64,000 nucleotides of DNA from Roridomyces roridus (Eukaryota; Basidiomycota; Agaricomycetes; Agaricales; Mycenaceae): NCBI GenBank assembly GCA_029378245.1, contig JARKIF010000018.1:1178001-1242000 (forward strand), given 5' to 3'. Below, in pieces: positions 57,714 to 64,000 of this stretch. Below the pieces are notes generated by a model. It was not told where the DNA came from, did no database searches, and saw only the letters and a program-made list of their open reading frames with translations. The number at the start of each line of letters is the position of its first letter. Position 1 is the stretch's first letter. The position numbers and the translations under genes were made by a program.

Positions 57714-58524
57714 ATGGCTTGTCTTGGGTGTCGGAAACGCAGAATCCGGTATGCCAACCCCTCTACCTACAAAATCCAGTGGTTTACCGCCTCGTACAGT
57801 GCAACGCAATTAACGGCTACGACAATCCCTGCGAACGATGCCAGAGACGGAACCTGCCCTGCGAATATATCTCCGTTGCGGAGGAATCTCAGAGGATTGC
57901 CTCAGAGTCGAGTCCCACTCTCACCGCCCGACTCAAATAACGCGCGAGTCCGCGAATTTGATCGCATTGCGACTCCGACACGGCCGCACATTCCTCCGAC
58001 GTCGTCCAGTTCTTCAACAAGAGGCCGAAGCCGAGGCCAAGGCGGGGGGTCTTCGCATGCCGGCGACTCTTACTTCGACCCTGGCTTCCACAACATGCTT
58101 TACACTGGTGCCGACGGTGGATTTGAGCAGGCTCATCCCGTCGACCAACCATACCACAACAGCAGCAGTTTTCTGCCACGGACACCGGACAAGCCTTTGG
58201 CTACGGGAATGAATATGGTTATGCGTGTGCGTATCCGCAGCAGCCGTGGACTACGCCGTACAGCCAGCCTCAGCACTTCCAGCCCCAACAGCAACAGCAC
58301 AACCACCCTACACCCATCCCCACCTCCGACTCGATGTATCTGGACGCTCAGCATCCCAATCACTCGTACACACTTCGAATGGAGACAAACATGTATTTCC
58401 AGTGAGTACAACACATGTTCCATCATTTGAGGCTGGCTGAGCATGGCATTCTAGAAGTGGAGGGTGTAACTGCCGGCATCCTGAAGGATCGTGTGTGTGC
58501 GGCTATGAGAGGGGGCTCTACTGA
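57714..58524 (+). pseudogene. Zn2Cys6 paralog P8, frameshifted
   Basis: MACLGCRKRRIR, an intron of 51 nt that is open in frame, then CNAINGYDNPCERC and QRRNLPCEYISVAEE, all canonical. The frame then ends at TARLK-stop and must shift to continue as RVREFDRIATPTRPHIPP, and again to reach GQAFGYGNEYGYACAYPQ and NHSYTLRMETNMYFQ. After the second intron the tail reads GGCNCRHPEGSCVCG and ERGLY-stop. An upstream ATG at about 57643 is out of frame. P8 is most similar to P7, its tandem neighbour. Confidence 0.75.
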
Positions 58525-59138
58525 AAAAATCGGGTTGTACTCAAACGGACTTGATTTCAAGTCGTTGATGTATTTCTTCAGCCTGCACGAATTCGAAACA
58601 CGATGCATGATGTTTCAGTTTACAGTGTCGTACCACTGCCACTGTCAGGAGGCCGAGCGGGGTGTTTTGGCCGGCAAGAAGGATATTGCAGGCTACGCGT
58701 TAGAGCAACGCGGCACGATATCATGTCTGTGGCGTTCCCGTATCGCTTTCGGTGCCATGGATGCCACATTTATGTTTCTCAGAGTGATGTCTCTGTTCGC
58801 AAATAGTTGCTTCATTTTGTCCCTCATCAGTGAATACCCGGGTCCCAGCAGACGCCGTGGCATGTCGGAGATCCGATTACGGGGCTGAGTTTGTCGTCAT
58901 CTTTAACTGTCAATGACCATGGGGGCGTGTCCGGCGTGCCGAACCTGCTTGTATCATCGAGCATTCTGTGACACAAAAGAAGATGTGAAAATCAACCGTG
59001 GGAAGCACGACCGCGTCCCAGACGAAGTGTATACACATGTACATAAATGATAGGTACTTATATCAAGGTACTTACCCCAAACTCCACGGATTCTGAGGTT
59101 ACGAGACTGTTGGTGTGATCCATTCACGCCGCAACATA
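58525..59138. other. Unassigned
   Basis: Open plus-strand frame overlapping the P8 3' end up to 58888 with no family features; otherwise nothing recognised. Confidence 0.3.
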
Positions 59139-59588
59139 CTAATGACTTCTCTGGCAATCCGCCGATCTTCCCGCTCCGACCATCGCCTTCTCTGAATCCT
59201 GATAATCCTGAGCTACCGGGATTTCTGTGTGCGGAGCCCGTAAATAGGTCCTGTGGTCATGCACACGGGCGGCCCATTTGACCCGTTTTGCTTTAAAAGG
59301 GCTGTTCACTTTGTGGACGGTTGGTACGTATCCGAGCAAGAGCTCTGGATAGGGTCGGGCTCCTTTTTTTCCCCGATCGGTCACACTTCCAAGCGGTGAG
59401 AAGGCGTAGGCTTGGCCCGGTTTGAAATTTGAAGGTCTAGCAGTGTGTTTCAAAGCCCGCCTCAATCCCATCCCGACATGTTTCGCGTTGGTGGTGCAAG
59501 ACAGAGGCAATAGGTGGGATGGCGACTTAGATGCCGCAGGATGGAAGCAGGAGTAATCGAAATACCGCAAAAAGGAGCACGTGACCAC
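59139..59588 (-). CDS. Hypothetical ORF
   Basis: An open frame of 149 codons with a basic stretch (GLRRALKHTARPSNFKPGQA, KGARPYPELLLGYVPTVHKV). It overlaps the 3' end of the tRNA gene by a few bases, so at least its start is not real as drawn. No domain. Confidence 0.2.
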   Translation of the reverse strand: MVTCSFLRYFDYSCFHPAASKSPSHLLPLSCTTNAKHVGMGLRRALKHTARPSNFKPGQAYAFSPLGSVTDRGKKGARPYPELLLGYVPTVHKVNSPFKAKRVKWAARVHDHRTYLRAPHTEIPVAQDYQDSEKAMVGAGRSADCQRSH

Positions 59589-59667
59589 CGCAGGGGTCGA
59601 ACCTGCAATCTCCTGATAACAAACAAATGGTCGTAGTCAGACGCGATGGCCATTTCGCCAGGCGGCC
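59582..59667 (-). tRNA. tRNA-Arg(ACG) with 13-nt intron, copy 3
   Basis: Same exons as the copies at 9228 and 26559 except for one extra C in the D loop (86 nt). The intron (CCATTTGTTTGTT) differs. T5 follows about 10 nt downstream. A decayed PPAY gene ends about 500 bp upstream of it. Confidence 0.9.
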
Positions 59668-60170
59668 GGCTGTGACATATGTTCACCATGTCATCATCAG
59701 TTCCGCCAGACATCGGGCAAGCTCTGTGGGATTGTAACTCCCTTTTTTGCCCCTCTACTGTGGGGCTACGGGGTTCGTGAATAAGAAGTCGTAGACGCAG
59801 AGAATCTGAGCTTGAAGATTTTGTCGTAAGTGTTGAGAGTCGATAAAATCTACGTTGTTAATTTTACCTACTGACTACGAAATATACTGTTCACGGGTGG
59901 GCAGTGCACCACCCTACTTACCGCTGCGCCGCAGTGTTGAATTGCGGGCGCAGTTGGTGCGCAGCACGGAAGTGCTGTGGAAATGGTGATCGCCGGAGTG
60001 CCGAAGGTGATCCTTACATCTACTTTCAGCACTTTCCGAAATCCGATGACCTGTCAGTCACAAACCCACTTGTCTGAGTTTCAATGCGGGATTGCATCAA
60101 ACTCTCTTGGAGCACGCACGATTTCAGATTTTAGTGCGGGCGAATCATGAATCCGAGTCAAAACACCTGA
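59668..60170. other. Intergenic, nothing recognised
   Basis: No supported feature between the tRNA and the PPAY remnant. Confidence 0.3.
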
Positions 60171-60519
60171 TTAATCGTCCTGGCCGAATGACAAGCCCCA
60201 AATAAGAGTCTCAGCCTGTCTGCGATCCTCTGATTCACAGAGCCGCCACAACGATTCTATGTCAGAACTCACTGAGCTTGTCCACCGCGTCATGGAGTTG
60301 AAATACGGTACAATGATCCAGACCACATTATGTATACGAGCCTGATACTGGGTCTCATAGGCCGGTGGCACAGTTCCAACGACCAATCTTTCCAGGTTCC
60401 GCAGTCGTGCTTCCACGTCAACCGTGACAGTTGTTGGAAAGCCTGGTTGATCTGTATACTGCTCCATTGCCGCTTGCGGGGTCGGTGGACTCGGACTCGG
60501 ACTGCGGCCTGGGGCGAGC

Positions 60520-61058
60520 TAGGGCTGCAATCATTTCCGTTTGCAAACATTTGCAAACGGTTTCAACCGTTTTCATTTCCATTTAATTTGTGGGTCAGTG
60601 CAAACGGTAAACAGATGTTAAACAAACGGTTTTAAATGGTTACCTACCAGCTTCTACCAGGCGGCATTTTTGACGTGGACTGGCGACTCCGCTGTCAGTG
60701 ATTCCCGGTTCCTCGGATGTCAAATGGGTACCCCGTCAACCGGCCACCCTCGGCAAGGTGTCTGATCATTTCTGATCCCGCTGATTGACACGGCTGAATG
60801 CCAGGTGACATCCGGCAAGGGTCTGGCATGTAATCCAAGAGCCCTGAACAGTCCCCCAGGCTTGAACAACAACCAGATGGTGACCATACACTAACCTGAG
60901 GACTCAACACCCATAGGTAGGTCCTTGTTGTGGGCTGGTTTTACATGCCACTCCAGATACCATTTGAAAACAGTTTTAAACAGTTTACAAACGTTTACGT
61001 ACCGTTTCCGTTTGATTTGCCCAGATCTGCAAACGGAAACGATATGGTTTCAGCCTTA
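60520..61058. mobile_element. hAT-type non-autonomous element B, 539 bp
   Basis: Inverted ends TAGGGCTG and TAAGGCTG. Exact 8-bp target duplication GGGCGAGC at 60512-60519 and 61059-61066. Subterminal GTTTGCAAACGG-type repeats match those of element A at 20508, so A and B belong to one family. It is inserted in the tail of a PPAY-family gene. Confidence 0.9.
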
Positions 61059-61236
61059 GGGCGAGCACGCTTCCCTCAGGCTCTGCGCGAGAGCAACCGA
61101 AACGGTTGGATGGTTGGCAGATGCATGAGCGACTGCGGCTCGTCCTGGGTCTCGAGGTATAATATTGCTCCAGAACGGTGCTTGCGGCCCCGGAATAAAA
61201 TGAACACCAGCGAGATCAAGAGCGCCAATACAGTAG

Positions 61237-61746
61237 ACGGGTTGTGCAAAGCCGTATGGAGCCGCGCACGGCTTTTTGGCATTGTGCAAAGCCGTGCGGG
61301 CAAAATGGCAGTTTTTCTTCGGTTTATTGCCGGATCTCGGTACGTCATTGGCATGCTCAATTTAGGTCAAGCCAACTCCACACGGCTCCAAGGTGAATTT
61401 TGACAGAATGTCGTCAATTCGGCTCCTTTTCAAGCCGCGTTTCGGAACTACTGTACTATTCAAATCACTTCGAATGTCACGCGTCACACCCGATTTCTGG
61501 AAACCCCGCCAATGATTTTTTCTCAATTTATCGGATTTTTGGAGAATTGTCGGAAAATTAAAAAGTCACGTGCATTTTCGAAGTGATTTGAATAGTACAG
61601 TATCTGGGCAAGGTGAGCATCATAGGTACGAGTCGGCATCAGCAACAGTCCTGGGGTCCATTTACAGCCCGGAAAATACAGGGGAAAAATAGCCGTACGG
61701 CTTTGCACAATGCACGAAAAAGCCGTATGGCTTTTGCACAACCTGT
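61237..61746. mobile_element. Inverted-repeat element, 510 bp, with a nested MITE
   Basis: Ends ACGGGTTGTGCAAAGCC and ACAGGTTGTGCAAAAGCC (inverted), each continuing into repeats of GTGCAAAGCCGT. It interrupts the membrane helix of the PPAY copy. No clear target duplication (TAG on one side, TTA on the other). Without the nested 150-bp MITE and its TA it would be 358 bp. Confidence 0.65.
61451..61600. mobile_element. Tc1/mariner-type MITE, 150 bp
   Basis: Perfect 24-bp terminal inverted repeats at 61451-61474 and 61577-61600 (outer bases CTGTACTATTCAAATCACTT), TA on both sides. Related ends to the MITE at 9380. Nested in the 510-bp element. Confidence 0.85.
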
Positions 61747-61800
61747 TTAGTGATAGCCCCACGACAGAGCCGACGATCACGCCCGGATTACTGTGGCTGC

Positions 61801-62278
61801 GTGGAGCAGGGGAGGGGCCGCTAATGAGGCAGAAAGTTTAGAGTATTGACTAGGATTTCGGCAAAGAAATCATCGGTGGCGTTGCGTGGGACGTCTGTTA
61901 TGAATAGAAGTTGAATAAAGCAACCGCACGTTCCTCGCGAGGATGGTCCCATTAGCGCAGGCAAAGAGGGACCGGACATGCATGCGGCTTCAGCGCAGCT
62001 GTAAGTAAGTACTACTGAGTTTCGAGGTGTGATCCGGTGGGCAAGGGCGGAAGTTCCAGCGTACATAGAGAGCTTCATCACTGGGTAACCATAGACGAAG
62101 GGAGTGGTGGCCCTGGTGGTTGGGAGGAAGCAAAATGGGCGGTGATTCATTGATCGTGATGCCAGGCACGCATTGATGATTGATCGGACGATAGTTGGCC
62201 GAAGCGGGACGACTTACATGTAAGTACATTGTCCAACCCAATCCCAACCTCAAATTCTTAGAAAGAAAAAGAACAGTA
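61801..62278. other. Between two PPAY-family copies
   Basis: Nothing recognised. Confidence 0.3.
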
Positions 62279-63200
62279 TCAACTGTACGCGGGCGGAAAT
62301 GTAGCAGCGAATTCCTCTAAATGTCGCAGCCTCTCCTCCACCCCGGGGGCCGTCGATCCAGCTCAGTTTCGATGGTGATGGTGGCCGTCCCGGAGTGGTC
62401 GCATCCGACATTGGTGGCAGCTGAAACGGGTGCACCATTCCATGCACACTCCGAGTTAGCGTTCCTCCCTCGGTGTCCGATGCCATTTTTCGTCGGCGCA
62501 GGAGGACCAAGCCCACTGTAGCAAACAGTGCGATTCCGCCAATGGCGCCGACCACGGCACCGGCGATCGTCCTGGTCTTATCTTTTGTAGGTGTAGCGTT
62601 GGACTCGCGCTCCGAGAAGGCGGCTCAGACTGAGAAGGAACTGGGGCGGATGGAATGTTGGTCCTGTGGACGATGGGCATGAGTCGACTCACAGCGCTGA
62701 ATGCGAGACGCACGATGAGGATGTCGCACTGGCATCCCGGTCCACCGTAACTCCTGCGCATAGTCGAACAACGCGCTCGACCCCTCTCCTATACTGTTCC
62801 CCTCCATCGACCAGGTCACGGAATGTGACATGCTCGCATCGAGGTTCGTAAAACAAGGCATTGTAGACGTAGTCAGACCCAGAGTAAAAATGGAAGCTGC
62901 TGATGAATGAATCGCTGAGCTGGAAACTGATGTTGGCCGGACTGTGGATGTCGATGCCGTAGATGTACACCGCGGAGCCTGTATAACAACTGAGATGAAA
63001 TCACAAGGGAGGTGGGCTGCACATATCCGGAGGAGACAATCACAAAAGATCCCTTCGCCCTGGATGGGCAGATGACTGCGGGCCTGATAGCGTGGCAACT
63101 TGCAGATGGTCCTTGGGGATCGTCAAATCTTGGATGTAAGTGGTACGCAGAGCTCGAGATTCAGACCCAACGGCAACGATAGAGAAGGCAGTCCGAAGTC
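62279..63200 (-). pseudogene. PPAY membrane-protein family, frameshifted copy
   Basis: Pieces on the minus strand: a poor N-terminal exon, then after an intron AVYIYGIDIHSPANISFQ, FHFYSGSDYVYNALF, a five-base deletion, TNLDASMSHSVTWSMEGN, SALFDYAQ, VTVDRDASA, a helix (AGAVVGAIGGIALFATVGLV) with RRRK, VHPFQLPPMSD, a second frame change in a C/G run, and VEERLRHLEEFAATFPPAYS-stop at 62279. Two or more lesions make it inactive. 63201-63591 holds nothing I recognise. Confidence 0.75.
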
Positions 63201-63591
63201 GCGATAAAGTCAACCAGAGGCAAGTTTCCGTCCCGGATCTTGGGAACGAATAGAAAGGAAACCAATCGTGCTACGCCCCAGTTGGACAGTGGCAGTCTGG
63301 CAGATGGTGGCAAAAGGCAAGTGTGATCTGATATTCCCACGCGCGATCGCTTGATCTTGACCAGAGTCACCACGACGAAAGACGAACTTCAGTCGGACGA
63401 AGGTCGTGGTGATGTGCATCGGTACTTTGCCGGATTATTCTCTTCTACGTATACATCTCTCTAACTTTCCATGATATCCGTCCCTCCGTTTGCGGCGAAG
63501 CCGGTTTGAAGACAGTGCAGCTTTACTGGCACATCTCGTTGAACCCAAGATAATAGTTATCCCCAAAAGAAGAAACACAAGAAACACAATA

Positions 63592-64000
63592 TCAACTGTA
63601 CGCAGGCGGAAATGTAGCAGCGAATTGCTCCAAACTGCGTAACCGCTCTTCCAGCGCTGGATGGCCCGTTGTTCCAGAGCCTTCGGATGGAGACACAGAC
63701 GCAGGCGATGGTGTCTGAGCCGTCGTCGTCGACCCGGGTGAAGACACCAAAAGGTCAGCCTTCAATTTTGTTGGTGGTGTGGACCCATCCCGTGGCAACT
63801 GAAATGGTTCAAGGATTTCAGGGGAAATCCCCTCCTCGGTATTATTGAGTTTGGCGCACCGGCGACGGCGCAGGAGTATACAGCCCACCGCGACGGCAAA
63901 AAGGGCGATTCCGCCGAGAGCGCCCACGACGGCGCCCACCATCGTCCTGCCGATAGCTTTTTGATGCGCCGTCGCAAGTCGATGCTCGTGTGTTCTTCGA
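63592..64000 (-). CDS. PPAY membrane-protein family, C-terminal part (runs off the window)
   Basis: An open frame to the window edge. The helix VGAVVGALGGIALFAVAVGC is followed by RRRR, then EPFQLPRDGSTPPTKLKADL, a Ser/Thr/Pro-rich tail and LEERLRSLEQFAATFPPAYS-stop at 63592. The visible part is undamaged, so this may be a second functional copy. Signal peptide and ectodomain would lie beyond 64000. Confidence 0.7.
   Translation of the reverse strand, partial: RRTHEHRLATAHQKAIGRTMVGAVVGALGGIALFAVAVGCILLRRRRCAKLNNTEEGISPEILEPFQLPRDGSTPPTKLKADLLVSSPGSTTTAQTPSPASVSPSEGSGTTGHPALEERLRSLEQFAATFPPAYS

Larger units (their letters stand above)
60171..61800 (-). pseudogene. PPAY membrane-protein family, broken by transposons
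   Basis: On the minus strand the helix starts VIVGSVVGLSL (about 61760), is cut by the element at 61237-61746, and resumes STVLALLISLVFILFRGRKH (about 61220). The tail continues to GSVLA, is cut by hAT element B, and resumes PGRSPSPSPPTPQAAMEQYT, then TVDVEARLRNLERLVVGTVP and PAYETQ. Removing the two elements restores a nearly continuous helix and tail, with one frame change. No ectodomain was found upstream. The stop after PPAY is lost and the frame runs to 60171. Confidence 0.7.

Noticed and set aside
1..64000. CRISPR arrays, operons, riboswitches, rRNA
   Set aside because: The sequence is eukaryotic; no evenly spaced direct-repeat array of CRISPR type and no rRNA sequence was seen.
1..64000. 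LTR or LINE retrotransposons
   Set aside because: No reverse transcriptase, RNase H or integrase motif in any frame, and no long direct terminal repeats noticed.

Overview
The window looks like nuclear DNA of an agaricomycete (mushroom-forming basidiomycete). The evidence is many introns of about 45-60 nt with GT..AG ends, several gene families typical of these fungi (alpha-kinases, F-box/leucine-rich genes, single-pass surface proteins, small Zn2Cys6 proteins), tRNA genes with short introns, and many small DNA transposons. Coding calls are spliced reconstructions made by eye, so exon borders are approximate unless stated.

Layout. 0.4-3.7 kb: decayed F-box-type genes. 3.8-5.1 kb: an intact secreted RNase T2. 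6.4-11.9 kb: an intact single-pass membrane protein, a secreted Gly-rich protein, a tRNA-Arg, and decayed relatives of the membrane protein. 12.3-17.4 kb and 22.4-26.4 kb: two copies of one segmental duplication, each with a Zn2Cys6 gene; the second has lost its DNA-binding half. Between them lies a dead alpha-kinase carrying a hAT insertion. 26.5-37.2 kb: a second tRNA-Arg, another decayed membrane gene, three intact Zn2Cys6 genes, and a tandem duplication. 37.7-47.2 kb: a dense, conserved-looking island with an ABCC transporter, an unknown 650-residue protein and a mitochondrial RRM protein. 47.5-53.5 kb: repeats and unassigned sequence. 53.6-58.5 kb: three more Zn2Cys6 paralogs, all damaged. 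59.6-64 kb: the third tRNA-Arg and three more membrane-protein copies, one of them with three transposon insertions.

The main discovery candidate is a local family of eight short (about 200-260 residue) Zn2Cys6 proteins. They share a three-exon structure, with one intron inside the zinc cluster and a last exon coding a Cys motif, C-x-C-x(3-5)-G/H-[SP]-C-x-C-G. The combination of a DNA-binding cluster and a metallothionein-like tail suggests a metal- or redox-responsive regulator; the function is inferred. A second local family is made of signal-peptide/ectodomain/single-helix proteins ending in PPAY, the WW-binding PY motif.

Mobile DNA is well resolved. There are four hAT-type elements with exact 8-bp target duplications, four TA-flanked Tc1/mariner-type elements (one with a clean empty-site paralog), one 1,355-bp foldback element with two 232-bp arms, and one nested insertion. 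No transposase, reverse transcriptase or integrase gene was recognised.
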